DNA from: Geothrix fuzhouensis | Lineage (GTDB): Bacteria > Acidobacteriota > Holophagae > Holophagales > Holophagaceae | Direction: 5' to 3' | Assembly (NCBI RefSeq): GCF_024609325.1 | Contig: NZ_JANHMQ010000005.1 | Location: 124,001-188,000 of the forward strand | DNA length: 64,000 nucleotides | Shown: in pieces, positions 1-7,848 of the stretch | Layout of the letters: each line of letters begins with the position of its first letter | Position numbering within the stretch: position 1 is the stretch's first letter | Made by a program: the position numbers and the translations under genes | Notes under the pieces: model-generated | The model's database searches: none | What the model was told of the DNA's origin: nothing | Seen by the model: only the letters and a program-made list of their open reading frames with translations

Positions 1-633
1 CAGGAAGGCCTTCGGCGCTTCTTCCAGTCCCGCGCGGAGCATGGCCCGGCCAAGTTGTTCGGTGGTCGTGAGGCTGTCCGGGAACAGGGCCTTCAGGATC
101 GGGAAGAAGGGCCCCAGCACCCGGTAGAGGATGCGGTAGAGCTTCGTGCTCGAGGTGATGCCGTGGAGCGGCTGGATGGTGCCGGGACGGAAGAGATACA
201 CCGCCTTGAAGGGCAGCCGAAGCAGGGCATTCTCGGTCGCACCCTTGACCCGCGCCCACATGACGCGGCCGCGCTCCGTGCTGTCGGTCCCGGCGCCGGA
301 GACATAGCTGAACGTCATCCCGGGATTGAGGCGGGACAGGGTCCCGGCCGCGGCCAGCGTCATCTCGTAGGTCACGCGGCGATAGGCGTCCTCGGTCAGG
401 CCCGCCGAGGAAACGCCCAGGCAAAAGAAGCAGGCGTCCAGGCCGGACAGGTCGGCCTCGATCGGACCATAGTCGAAGAAATCCGTATGGACGAGCTCCT
501 TCAGCTTCGCGTGCTTCTGGCTCGTGGGTCGGCGAACGAGAGATACGATCTGGGTGACCCGCGGATCGAGCAGGCACTCGCGCAGGACACCCTGACCGAT
601 CATGCCCGTGGCACCGAAAAGCAGGACCTTCAT
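1..633 (-). CDS. NAD(P)-binding epimerase-like protein, partial (runs off the window)
   Basis: The reading frame starts at the ATG at 633 and continues past base 1, so only the N-terminal ~211 residues are visible. The protein opens with MKVLLFGATGMIGQGVLREC, a Rossmann dinucleotide-binding loop (GATGMIG), followed by a strand/helix pattern typical of short epimerase/dehydratase-like proteins. A later segment (TFSYVSGAGTDS) fits the atypical SDR families that keep the NAD(P) fold but often lack the classic Tyr-Lys pair. Its start overlaps the stop of the upstream hydrolase gene as ATGA, so the two are probably translationally coupled. Substrate unknown. Confidence 0.8.
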   Translation of the reverse strand, partial: MKVLLFGATGMIGQGVLRECLLDPRVTQIVSLVRRPTSQKHAKLKELVHTDFFDYGPIEADLSGLDACFFCLGVSSAGLTEDAYRRVTYEMTLAAAGTLSRLNPGMTFSYVSGAGTDSTERGRVMWARVKGATENALLRLPFKAVYLFRPGTIQPLHGITSSTKLYRILYRVLGPFFPILKALFPDSLTTTEQLGRAMLRAGLEEAPKAFL

Positions 634-1772
634 GGGAGACCTCCCTGGAGGAGAGCGGGCCGTCCGTCCAGCGTGGCACGGATGGGAACCTCCGCCCCGG
701 TCTTCCAAGGCAGGTCGGGCCACCAACGCTGGTGGGGCGGGGTCTCAGGCTCGAAGCCCTCGCCGGGCCGTGGTATCGCCACGGTGGCGCCGACCTGACC
801 AGCCGCCGCGAGCACCCGCTCCACGGGTTCGGTCCAGCCATGGGCGGCCAGATCGAAGAGGCCCCAGTGGATGGGCAGCAGCACCCGGCCGCGCACCATA
901 CTGAGGGCCGCCACGGCCTGCTCGGGCCCCAGGTGCCAGTCCGGCCAGGCCGGGTTGTAGGCGCCGGCCTCGATCATGGCCAGGTCGAAGGGCCCCAGGC
1001 GCTCGCCGATGTCCGCCAGGCCCTGGAACATGCCCGTGTCGCCGGAGAAGTAGACGCGATGGCGGGAACCGAGAAAGGCGAAGCCACCCCAGAGGGTCTT
1101 GTCCTTGTCCCGCAGGCCGCGACCCGAGGCATGGCGGGCCGGGACGAGCACCACCTCCAGCTCGCCCACCTGGATCGATTCCCACCAGTCCAGCTCGGTG
1201 ATGCGGGCGGTCGGCACGCCCCGGCGCACCAGCCGCGCGCCCACGCCCAGGGGTACCACGAACCGCGTGTCCCAGTCCTTCATGCGGCGCAGGGTGCTCT
1301 CGTCCAGGTGGTCGTAGTGGTCGTGGGAGATGGCCACCACCTGGGGCACGGGCACCTCCTCCAGGGGAATGAGGGGCGCGTAGAAGCGGCGTGGCCCGGC
1401 CCAGCGCACGGGCGAGGCCCGCCGGCCCCACATGGGATCCGTGAGGACGCGCGTGCCGTCCACCTCCAGGTACACCGTGGAATGGCCCAGCCAGGTGGCC
1501 CGCAGGCCCGAAGGGGCGGCCGCTTCCAGCTCGGCGCGGGTGGGGCACACGACGGGCAGGGTTTCCCGGGGCGTCGAATGCCGGTCCCGCCGAAAGAGGC
1601 TGCCGATGGCCCCCCCCGTGTCGGTCCAAAGGGGCTGGGGATTGCGGAAGCGCCCATCGCGCCACTGCGGGGATTGGGGGGATCGGTCCATGCGGGAACT
1701 CCTGAGGAAGTCGGGGGAGGAACCGGCGGCCCAGAAGCCCCCGGCCACCGCGGCGGAAAAGAGCAGGGCCAC
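630..1772 (-). CDS. MBL-fold metal-dependent hydrolase (NAPE-PLD/UlaG-like)
   Basis: A 380-residue metallo-beta-lactamase-fold protein. The metal motif HDHYDHLD lies near residue 147, with a downstream GDTG and a late IHWGLFD segment that supply further metal ligands. The order of motifs resembles the UlaG/NAPE-PLD-like group of outer-layer or phosphodiester hydrolases. The N-terminus (ALLFSAAVAGGFWAAG) is a short hydrophobic stretch, so the protein may be exported or membrane-anchored. The start is GTG at 1772; an ATG at 1691 would remove the hydrophobic part. It sits 16 bases after the SDR gene and overlaps the next gene by ATGA. The substrate cannot be read from sequence. Confidence 0.85.
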   Translation of the reverse strand: MALLFSAAVAGGFWAAGSSPDFLRSSRMDRSPQSPQWRDGRFRNPQPLWTDTGGAIGSLFRRDRHSTPRETLPVVCPTRAELEAAAPSGLRATWLGHSTVYLEVDGTRVLTDPMWGRRASPVRWAGPRRFYAPLIPLEEVPVPQVVAISHDHYDHLDESTLRRMKDWDTRFVVPLGVGARLVRRGVPTARITELDWWESIQVGELEVVLVPARHASGRGLRDKDKTLWGGFAFLGSRHRVYFSGDTGMFQGLADIGERLGPFDLAMIEAGAYNPAWPDWHLGPEQAVAALSMVRGRVLLPIHWGLFDLAAHGWTEPVERVLAAAGQVGATVAIPRPGEGFEPETPPHQRWWPDLPWKTGAEVPIRATLDGRPALLQGGLP

Positions 1773-1788
1773 GGTTTTGCGGAAACGG

Positions 1789-2706
1789 TCAGATCGGATA
1801 CACCACCCCCGTGCTCTGCTCGGAGTGCCGCCACATCCAGCGCTGGAGACCCCTGTCCTGGGAGAGGGCGTTGGACCGGACTCTCACCGGGGCTCCCTTC
1901 ATCTCCTGGAAGCCCGAGGGCCCGAAGTACTCGCCCCCTGTCACAGAGGCATCCGTGGCGGCCCGCAGCAACGGCTGGGCCCCGCCGAAGGCATCCTGGC
2001 TCAACAGGGCCTCCAGGCCCGCGGTCCTGAGCCAGCGGATCCAGCCCGCGTGGCGCTGGAGCTCCGTCCTCGCCCAGCCGGGGTGGGCGGCCACGGAACG
2101 CGTCCTCGATCCGGCCGCCTCCAGGCGGCGCTGCAGCTCATAGGCAAAGAGGAGGTTGGCCAGCTTCGACTGGCCGTAGGCGGCCCAGGCCCGGTAGCCG
2201 CCGTCGAAGTGCATGTCGTCGGCGTAGATGTGGCCCATCCGGTGGGCGCCGCTGCTCATGGTCACCACGCGGGAGCCCGGGGCGGCCAGCAGGCGCTCCA
2301 GCAGAAGGCCGGTCAGCGCGAAGGGACCGAAGTGGTTCGTGCCGATCTGCAGCTCGAAGCCGTCCTCGGTCTTTCCGTAGGGCGGAACCATCACACCAGC
2401 GTTGTTGAGCAGCAGGTCCAGGCGGTCGAAGCGGGCCAGGAGCTCCGCGGCCGCCGTCCGCACGGAGGCGAGGGAGGCCAGATCCAGGGCCTGGACCTCG
2501 ACCCGGGCTCCGGGATGCAGCGCCCGGATGTGCCGCGCCGCCTCCTCGGCCTTGGGCAGGTTCCGGCAGGCCAGGACCACGATGGCCCGGCGCGCCGCCA
2601 GGATGCGGGCCGCCTCGAAGCCGGTGCCGGAGGTGGCCCCCGTGACCACCGCCACCCGCCCGGTCTGATCGGGGATCTGGGCCCAGGTCCAATCTTCTTG
2701 AGTCAT
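1789..2706 (-). CDS. Short-chain dehydrogenase/reductase
   Basis: A classical-type SDR of about 305 residues. The cofactor loop TGATSGTGFE follows the N-terminus, NNAGV is in the middle, and the catalytic region has S-G-A-H followed by YGQSKLAN (Tyr-x3-Lys). The sequence resembles retinol-dehydrogenase-like or protochlorophyllide-reductase-like SDRs that use NADP(H); the real substrate is unknown. The ATG at 2706 (MTQEDW) is preferred because a longer frame back to 2775 would run through the palindromic promoter region. It is the first gene of a three-gene minus-strand operon and is divergent from a TetR gene, which probably represses it. Confidence 0.88.
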   Translation of the reverse strand: MTQEDWTWAQIPDQTGRVAVVTGATSGTGFEAARILAARRAIVVLACRNLPKAEEAARHIRALHPGARVEVQALDLASLASVRTAAAELLARFDRLDLLLNNAGVMVPPYGKTEDGFELQIGTNHFGPFALTGLLLERLLAAPGSRVVTMSSGAHRMGHIYADDMHFDGGYRAWAAYGQSKLANLLFAYELQRRLEAAGSRTRSVAAHPGWARTELQRHAGWIRWLRTAGLEALLSQDAFGGAQPLLRAATDASVTGGEYFGPSGFQEMKGAPVRVRSNALSQDRGLQRWMWRHSEQSTGVVYPI

Positions 2707-2725
2707 GTTGTTCTCCATGATGGAT

Positions 2726-2785
2726 TTGACACATTGACCAATAATGTCAGAAAGCCAATATTGACAATCGGACAAATTTTGTCAA
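2726..2785. promoter_or_regulatory. Divergent promoter/operator region between SDR and TetR genes
   Basis: The 89-base gap between the two divergent starts is AT-rich compared with its surroundings and holds two inverted repeats. One is TTGACAA-N11-TTGTCAA at 2761-2785. The other is TGACA...TGTCA at 2727-2749. The shared TGACA/TGTCA half-site is the kind of palindrome TetR-family dimers bind. TTGACA also resembles a -35 box. Operator function is inferred from position and symmetry. Confidence 0.6.
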
Positions 2786-2795
2786 CACTCTTTTC

Positions 2796-3380
2796 ATGGG
2801 AAACGAGAAGAAGGCCCGGGTCCTGGAGGCCGCCGAATCCGTGTTCCTCCGCTTCGGTTACAGGCGGACCACCATGGGTGACCTCGCCGCCGCCGCGGGC
2901 ATGTCCCGGCCGGCCCTCTACCTGGTCTTCTGCAACAAGGAGGAGGTCTTCGAGGCCGTCCTCCGGGCCTTCACCGCCCGCACGCTGGCGGAGGTCCGGC
3001 AGGGCCTGGACGCCCGCCCCACCCCCCTGGAGAAGCTGCGCTTCGCCTTTGACCTCTGGGCCGTGCGCCCCTTCGGGTTCTTCGAGGCCTCGCCGGAGCT
3101 GCGGGAGCCCCTCCACGGCGGCCTGGCCTTCGCCAAGGGGGCCATCGACCAGGCCGTGGCCGCGTTCGAGGCCGAGCTGGTGGGCATCCTCGCGCCCTTG
3201 AGCGCCACGGCGCCCGCGAAAGCGCTGGCCCCCGAGCAGATCGCCCGCGTCCTCACCCGCGCCGTCCACGGCTTCAAGGAGTCCGCCAAAGACGCCGACG
3301 AACTCCGCACCATGATCGACGGCCTGCTGGAGATGGTGCTGGCCTCCCTCCAGCCACCCCCCGGGGGGCCTGAGGCCTGA
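2796..3380 (+). CDS. TetR/AcrR-family transcriptional regulator
   Basis: A 194-residue protein with an N-terminal helix-turn-helix: ARVLEAAESVFLRFGYRRTT, then MGDLAAAAGMSRPALYLVF, then NKEEVFEAV. This is the standard TetR N-domain. The C-terminal ~130 residues form the ligand/dimerisation domain, which gives no clue to the inducer. It is transcribed away from the SDR/hydrolase operon and its likely operators lie at 2727-2785, which suggests autoregulation and control of that operon. murB follows only 23 bases downstream in the same direction, so some read-through is possible. Confidence 0.9.
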   Translation: MGNEKKARVLEAAESVFLRFGYRRTTMGDLAAAAGMSRPALYLVFCNKEEVFEAVLRAFTARTLAEVRQGLDARPTPLEKLRFAFDLWAVRPFGFFEASPELREPLHGGLAFAKGAIDQAVAAFEAELVGILAPLSATAPAKALAPEQIARVLTRAVHGFKESAKDADELRTMIDGLLEMVLASLQPPPGGPEA

Positions 3381-3403
3381 GGCCTTCGTCCATACTGGAC
3401 CCG

Positions 3404-4297
3404 ATGACGCGCCCCCTGCCCGATGATCTGCTGAAGGTCCCCCACCGCCGGGACGTGCCCTTCGCACGCCTGACCACGCTGGGCGTCGGAGGTGTCTGCC
3501 GCTGGCTCTTCGAGCCCACCACTGAAGCCGAGGCCCAGGCCTTCGTGCGGGCCTGCGCCCGGGAGGGCCTGCCCTGGCGGGTGCTGGGGGGCGGCTCGAA
3601 CCTGGTGGTGCTGGGCGACATCGATACACCCGTGCTACGCTTGGCCCTGCCGAAGACCATCCAGCGCGACGGCACGCGGATCACGGCGCCGGCCAGCCAC
3701 GGCCATATCGCCCTGGCGGAGGCCGCCGCCACCGTTGGCCTGTCGGGCCTGGAGTTCGCCAGCGGTATCCCCGGCTCCCTGGGCGGCGCGATCCGCATGA
3801 ACGCCGGCGCCTACGGCCGCGAGTGGGTGGAGGTGCTCACGCGCTACCGCTTCCTCACCCCCGAGGGCGAGCTGGTGGAGAAGGCGCCGGAGCCCGGCGA
3901 GTTCACGTACCGCTGGAGCTTCCTCACGGGAGGTCGCGTGGTGCTCTCGGCCATGGCCCAGCTCGCGGAGGGCGATCCCGTCGCCATCCGGGCCCAGGTG
4001 GCCGACTACCGGGCCAAGCGCGGCACCAGCCAGCCGCTCTCCAAGCGCAACGCCGGCTGCATCTTCAAGAATCCGCCGGGCCAGAGCGCCGGCCGCCTCA
4101 TCGACCAGGCGGGCCTCAAGGGCCTGCGCGTAGGCGATGCCGAGGTGAGCCCCGAGCACGCCAACTTCCTGGTGAACCACGGCCATGCCACCGCCGCCGA
4201 GTTCGCGGAGCTGATGGAACAGGTGCGAACGTCGGTGCGGGAAAGGCATGGCGTGGAGCTGGAACCCGAAGTGGAGATCTGGCGGGCTCACCCTTGA
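3404..4297 (+). CDS. murB: UDP-N-acetylmuramate dehydrogenase (MurB)
   Basis: A 297-residue FAD enzyme that reduces UDP-GlcNAc-enolpyruvate to UDP-MurNAc in cytoplasmic peptidoglycan precursor synthesis. FAD-binding motifs are visible: LGGGSNLVV near residue 65 and SGIPGSLGGAIRMNAGAYG near 120-140. The proton-donor position is Cys219 in NAGCIFKNP (Ser or Cys occurs in this family), and the C-terminal Glu lies in LEPEVEIW. The short form without the extra loop fits the type II class. In many bacteria murB lies directly before ftsQ-ftsA-ftsZ; here 2.7 kb of opposite-strand genes separate them. A second, divergent copy of the murB 3' end lies at 5050-5133. Confidence 0.95.
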   Translation: MTRPLPDDLLKVPHRRDVPFARLTTLGVGGVCRWLFEPTTEAEAQAFVRACAREGLPWRVLGGGSNLVVLGDIDTPVLRLALPKTIQRDGTRITAPASHGHIALAEAAATVGLSGLEFASGIPGSLGGAIRMNAGAYGREWVEVLTRYRFLTPEGELVEKAPEPGEFTYRWSFLTGGRVVLSAMAQLAEGDPVAIRAQVADYRAKRGTSQPLSKRNAGCIFKNPPGQSAGRLIDQAGLKGLRVGDAEVSPEHANFLVNHGHATAAEFAELMEQVRTSVRERHGVELEPEVEIWRAHP

Positions 4298-4354
4298 TCT
4301 CCAACGGCCAGCGCCTCGAGATCTGATGGCCAGTTAAGCGGGGTTAGGCCGCCC

Positions 4355-4987
4355 TCACTGACGGACATAGCGCAGGTGTGTGGCGGCTGGACCATCAAGA
4401 ACCTTGTCTATGCGAAACTGCGGCCCGGGCTCGCTTAGGTTCTCGAAGAGACGCCGCCCGCCGCCGAAAAACACGGGTGCCAAGGCGATTTCCAGCTCAT
4501 CAACGACACCTAGGTTCAGATACTGCTGGATCACATCGGGTCCACCCGCGACACGAATATCACGACTGCCTGCGGATTCCCGAGCCAGTTCTAGGGCGCG
4601 CTCTGGCCCTTCATTGACGAAGTAAAAGGTCGTGCCACCGGGGCGCATCCAGGGCTCGCGTTTCTCATTGGTAAGAACGTATACCGGTGTGTGAAACGGA
4701 GCCTCTTCTGGCCAGGCGCGCTCGCCTTGGTCGAACATCCGCTTGCCCATGATGTTGGCACCGATGCGCTCGGTGGTCCTGCGAACCAGGTCATTGACCG
4801 GTCCGGTTTCTCCTCCTGATTCGAGCTTGAGGAGGTTCTCGCGAAAGTACTGTTGATTGATGAGCCAAGCCATCAGCGCACCCCACTTGGCACCCCAGTT
4901 CTTATACGCGGGATTCTTCATGGTCATTCCTTCCGGCGCCATGTAGCCATCGAGGCTAAGCGCGATGTTCACAAATACCTTGCTCAT
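4355..4987 (-). CDS. Dihydrofolate-reductase-like protein (RibD C-terminal family)
   Basis: A 210-residue protein opening with KVFVNIALSLDGYMA, the conserved first strand of the RibD C-terminal/DHFR-like fold. Later come NIMGKRMFDQGE, RVAGGPDVIQQYL and LAPVFFGGGRRLFE, all family hallmarks for the NADPH site. Members are usually annotated as dihydrofolate reductase family proteins, but few have a proven substrate, so true DHFR activity is doubtful. The gene is noticeably less GC-rich than murB and ftsQ. It is bracketed by the end of murB and a second murB tail, which suggests it arrived by recombination. Its ATG has a good ribosome-binding site (GAGAGGA). Confidence 0.85.
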   Translation of the reverse strand: MSKVFVNIALSLDGYMAPEGMTMKNPAYKNWGAKWGALMAWLINQQYFRENLLKLESGGETGPVNDLVRRTTERIGANIMGKRMFDQGERAWPEEAPFHTPVYVLTNEKREPWMRPGGTTFYFVNEGPERALELARESAGSRDIRVAGGPDVIQQYLNLGVVDELEIALAPVFFGGGRRLFENLSEPGPQFRIDKVLDGPAATHLRYVRQ

Positions 4988-5049
4988 GATTTTCCTCTCG
5001 TATGTTTAGATGCCATGCAAGCTCGGGATTACGGCAGGGAAAACTCGTT

Positions 5050-5133
5050 GAACTCATGATCCGCGTGCAGAAGAAAGTGCACGCAAACCAAGGCAGGGAG
5101 TTGGAATCCGAAGTGGAGATTTGGCGGGCCTGA
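5050..5133 (+). pseudogene. murB 3'-end remnant
   Basis: The plus strand reads ELMIRVQKKVHANQGRELES and then EVEIWRA before a TGA at 5131. The intact MurB C-terminus reads ELMEQVRTSVRERHGVELEP and then EVEIWRAHP. Sixteen of 28 aligned residues match, and the last ~33 bases are almost identical apart from mostly third-position changes. No start codon or upstream MurB domain is present in frame, so this is a displaced gene end. It marks a recombination boundary on the far side of the DHFR-like gene. Confidence 0.75.
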
Positions 5134-5143
5134 TGCGCCCTGC

Positions 5144-5551
5144 TCAGGAAGCGGGTTTCCCCTTGGCCTTGGCACGCCGTGCCTCGCTTTCGCGAATCAT
5201 CTTGTCCAGGTCCGCTGCCGGCCGGATCTCCCAAGGCCCCATCTTCAGGCCCGGATGATTCGAGATCAGGTGGATGGCGTGGTTGAGATCCCTGGCCTCC
5301 AGGATCAGGAGGCCGCCCAGCAGCTCCTTGGTCTCGGCATAGGGGCCGTCCGTCACGGACACCTTGCCCTGCTCGAGGCGCACCATGACGGCGGTGTCCG
5401 GGCCCTGCAGCCCCTCCCCGCCGACCCAGTGGCCGTCCTTCTTGAGGCCCTCATCGTAGGTGAAGCACGCGTCGAACCTGGCGTTCTGCTCACTTTGGGA
5501 AAGGGTCGACCATTGCTGGACGTCGAGGTATCCGAAGCAGATGTATTTCAT
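5144..5551 (-). CDS. YCII-related (DGPF-type) domain protein
   Basis: A 135-residue single-domain protein starting MKYICFGYLD with the signature VTDGPYAETKELLGG in the middle, typical of the DGPF subgroup of the YCII family. These small proteins have a ferredoxin-like fold and are repeatedly found next to ECF42 sigma factors, of which they are regulatory targets. That is exactly the arrangement here: the sigma factor gene lies 83 bases upstream on the same strand, and a sequence matching the ECF42 promoter lies in the gap. The biochemical role of DGPF proteins is not established. The tail is Lys/Arg/Ala-rich. Confidence 0.9.
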   Translation of the reverse strand: MKYICFGYLDVQQWSTLSQSEQNARFDACFTYDEGLKKDGHWVGGEGLQGPDTAVMVRLEQGKVSVTDGPYAETKELLGGLLILEARDLNHAIHLISNHPGLKMGPWEIRPAADLDKMIRESEARRAKAKGKPAS

Positions 5552-5595
5552 GGGTGGCTCCTAAGGGGGGTCGTTCTGACCGCCTTCAACCTCTG

Positions 5596-5622
5596 GTCGT
5601 TCGGGGAGGCCCCATTTCGACA
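5596..5622 (-). promoter_or_regulatory. Candidate ECF42 promoter upstream of the DGPF gene
   Basis: On the minus strand TGTCGA (5622-5617) is followed after 17 bases by CGAC (5599-5596). This fits the published ECF42 signature of TGTCGA at -35 and CG(A/T)C at -10. It lies between the sigma gene's stop and the DGPF gene's start, 45 bases from that start codon. It is therefore probably the promoter through which the adjacent sigma factor activates its partner gene. Confidence 0.65.
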
Positions 5623-5634
5623 GGGGCCTGCGAA

Positions 5635-6882
5635 TTATTTTTGAAGCTCGGCCACCCGCCGCTCGAGGAACCGCCGCTCGGGCCCCTGCTGGACCATTTG
5701 AAGCGCCTGGCGGTAGGAAACGAGGGCCTCTTCGGTTCGCCCCAGGCGGCGGCAAAGGTCCGCGCGAACCGCGTGTGCCAGGTGGTACTCCGTCATGTCG
5801 CGGCACGCCAGGAGGGCGTCGGTGAGGTCCAACCCGGCCTGGGGGCCGTCCCGCATGGCCACCGCCACCGCCCGGTTGAGTTCCACCACCGGCGAAGGCG
5901 CAATCCGGGCCAAGAGGGAATACAACCCGATGATCCGGCTCCAGTCCGTGGCCGAGGTGTCGGCGGCCTCCGCGTGGACGGCGGCGATGGCGGCCTGGAG
6001 CGTGTAGGCGCCCACCCGACGGGAGGCCAAGGCCTGGTCCACCAGCGCTCTCCCTTCGGCCATCAAGGCTCGGTCCCACAGGGAACGGTCCTGGTCCTCC
6101 AGCAGCACCAGGTCTCCCTCCGACGAGGCCCGCGCGGCCCTGCGGGACTCCTGCAGCAGCATGAGGGCCAGGAGGCCCATCACCTCCGGGTCCGGCAGCA
6201 ACTCGAGGAGCAGCCGTCCCAGGCGGATCGCCTCGCCCGAGAGATCTGGTCGCGTCAGCGCCTCTCCTGAGGAGGCGGAATAGCCTTCGTTGAACACCAG
6301 GTAGACGACCTTCAGCACGGCGTCCAGCCGGGCCGGCAGCTCGGTCCGGCTGGGGATCTCATAGGGAATGCCCACGTCGCGGATCTTCGCCTTGGCCCGG
6401 ACGATCCGCTGGGCCAGCGTGGACGGGGCGGTGAGGAAGGCCCGCGCGATGGCCTCCGTCGTCAGGCCGCACACTTCCCGGAGGGTCAGCGCGGTGCAGG
6501 CTTCCGGGGACAGGGCCGGATGGCAGCAGGTGAAGATGAGCCGCAGGCGGTCATCGTCGACGCCCTCCTCCTCCACGGATCCGGGCGGGCCCTCGTCGGG
6601 CAGCTCCGCCAGGGTTTCCAGCGAGGTGGTGAAGCGTGCAGACCGCCGCAGGCGGTCGATCGCCTTGAAGCGGCCCGTGGACACCAGCCAGGCGCGGGGA
6701 TGGTCCGGTACTCCGTCCTTGGGCCACACTTCCAGCGCGGCCGTGAAGGCATCATGCATGCCGTCTTCGGCCAGGTCGAAATCCCCGAGCAGTCGGATCA
6801 ACGAGGCCAGGATGCGGCGCGACTCCGACCGGAAGAGCGAAGCGAGGAAATCCGGAATGCCTTCGGGGACGATCGAGGCCAT
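5635..6882 (-). CDS. ECF42-type RNA polymerase sigma factor with long C-terminal extension
   Basis: A 415-residue protein. Residues ~10-90 form the sigma region 2 core (LLGDFDLAEDGMHDAFTAAL, then PRAWLVSTGRFKAIDRLRR) and ~110-175 form region 4 (LTLREVCGLTTEAIARAFL). The remaining ~230 residues are a helical, TPR-like extension containing the conserved FNEGY and LNRAVAV motifs. ECF42 factors lack a cognate anti-sigma gene and use this extension for control. The genomic partner is the DGPF gene just downstream. No ECF42-like promoter was seen in front of the sigma gene itself. The function of the module is unknown. It lies between murB and ftsQ on the opposite strand. Confidence 0.92.
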   Translation of the reverse strand: MASIVPEGIPDFLASLFRSESRRILASLIRLLGDFDLAEDGMHDAFTAALEVWPKDGVPDHPRAWLVSTGRFKAIDRLRRSARFTTSLETLAELPDEGPPGSVEEEGVDDDRLRLIFTCCHPALSPEACTALTLREVCGLTTEAIARAFLTAPSTLAQRIVRAKAKIRDVGIPYEIPSRTELPARLDAVLKVVYLVFNEGYSASSGEALTRPDLSGEAIRLGRLLLELLPDPEVMGLLALMLLQESRRAARASSEGDLVLLEDQDRSLWDRALMAEGRALVDQALASRRVGAYTLQAAIAAVHAEAADTSATDWSRIIGLYSLLARIAPSPVVELNRAVAVAMRDGPQAGLDLTDALLACRDMTEYHLAHAVRADLCRRLGRTEEALVSYRQALQMVQQGPERRFLERRVAELQK

Positions 6883-6966
6883 GCGGGGCGCCCTCCCAGG
6901 TTCTAGAGAATATAGGAGGCTTCCAGGCCCTCCAGACCTTCGCCTCCAGGCGGTAGACTGACCCCC

Positions 6967-7755
6967 ATGTCCATGCTTCCCCGCACCCGCCCGAAGCGCC
7001 CCTGGTTCCCCTGGGTGCGGGCGGGGATCACCGTGGCGGTGCTGGGCGGCGGGGCCTGGGCACTGATGGAGCTGGGCACGCGGTACCTGGGGCTGCAGAA
7101 GCTCACCATCGAGCAGGTCAGCGTGAGCGGCTGCCGGGGCGAGCGCCAGGCCGAGATCCAGGCCCTGGCGGAAAAACTGGTACTGGGGAAACCCCTGTTC
7201 TGGGTGGACGCCGAGGAGCTGCGGGCCCGGATCGAGGCCAAGCGCTGGGTGCGCAACCTCCAGATCCGCAAGGATCCTCCGGATCGCCTCAGCCTGGTGG
7301 TGGAGGAGCGCCGCCCCGTCCTCTGGCTGGTGCGCAGCAACGGGGTGTTCCTGGTCTCGGATGACGGCATCCTGCTGGATCGGGTCAACCAGGCAAACCT
7401 AAGCCCCATTCCCGTGGTGGTGGATCCCGCCAGCCAGACGGACCAGGGCCTGGCCCGGCTTGTGAGCGCTGCACGGACTTTGAGGGAAAAGCAGGCCGGC
7501 TTTTACGACCGGGTGACTGAGTTCCGGTGGAGCGCGAAGGGGCCCGTGGCCTACATCGAAGGGCTCCCGGCTCCGATCTACCTGTCTCGTCAGGATGTGA
7601 CGAAAAACGTGCCCAATTTCCAGGGCCTGTTCGTGGATCGCCTCTCCCAGCGGCCGGATCTGGCCCGGCTTCGGTACATCGACCTGCGCTGGGACGAGGA
7701 GGTCGCCGTGGGGGAACCCGAGGATGCCCCGGCCCCCGCCAAGACACCACGCTGA
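6967..7755 (+). CDS. ftsQ: Cell division protein FtsQ
   Basis: A 262-residue bitopic membrane protein. A basic N-terminus (RTRPKRPW) precedes one transmembrane helix at about residues 16-37, then a periplasmic POTRA domain begins (LTIEQVSVSGCRGERQAEIQ) and the FtsQ domain continues with the hallmark PDRLSLVVEERRPVLWL. FtsQ links early and late divisome proteins through FtsB/FtsL. Identity rests on this architecture and on ftsA-ftsZ immediately following. The C-terminus ends in a short Pro/Ala-rich tail. The gap to ftsA is 93 bases and contains a stem-loop. Confidence 0.9.
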   Translation: MSMLPRTRPKRPWFPWVRAGITVAVLGGGAWALMELGTRYLGLQKLTIEQVSVSGCRGERQAEIQALAEKLVLGKPLFWVDAEELRARIEAKRWVRNLQIRKDPPDRLSLVVEERRPVLWLVRSNGVFLVSDDGILLDRVNQANLSPIPVVVDPASQTDQGLARLVSAARTLREKQAGFYDRVTEFRWSAKGPVAYIEGLPAPIYLSRQDVTKNVPNFQGLFVDRLSQRPDLARLRYIDLRWDEEVAVGEPEDAPAPAKTPR

Positions 7756-7757
7756 CC

Positions 7758-7791
7758 TGCGCGGGAAGAAAGCGGCGTTTTTTCCCTGCGC
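7758..7791 (+). other. Stem-loop in the ftsQ-ftsA gap
   Basis: The gap contains GCGCGGGAAGAAA facing TTTTTTCCCTGCGC, which can pair into a long stem with one bulge around a short loop. The T-run sits within the descending arm. It could act as a weak terminator or an RNA-processing signal that lowers ftsQ relative to ftsA-ftsZ. This is a structural reading only. Confidence 0.4.
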
Positions 7792-7848
7792 AAAGACTCG
7801 AACCTGGCGCGGAAGTGGTGTACACCTAGAGCAAGGAAAAGGATCTTC

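Noticed and set aside
7790-7830. Possible tRNA-like segment (GACTCGAACCTGGCGCGG)
   Set aside because: The T-arm-like word is not accompanied by acceptor, D or anticodon stems.
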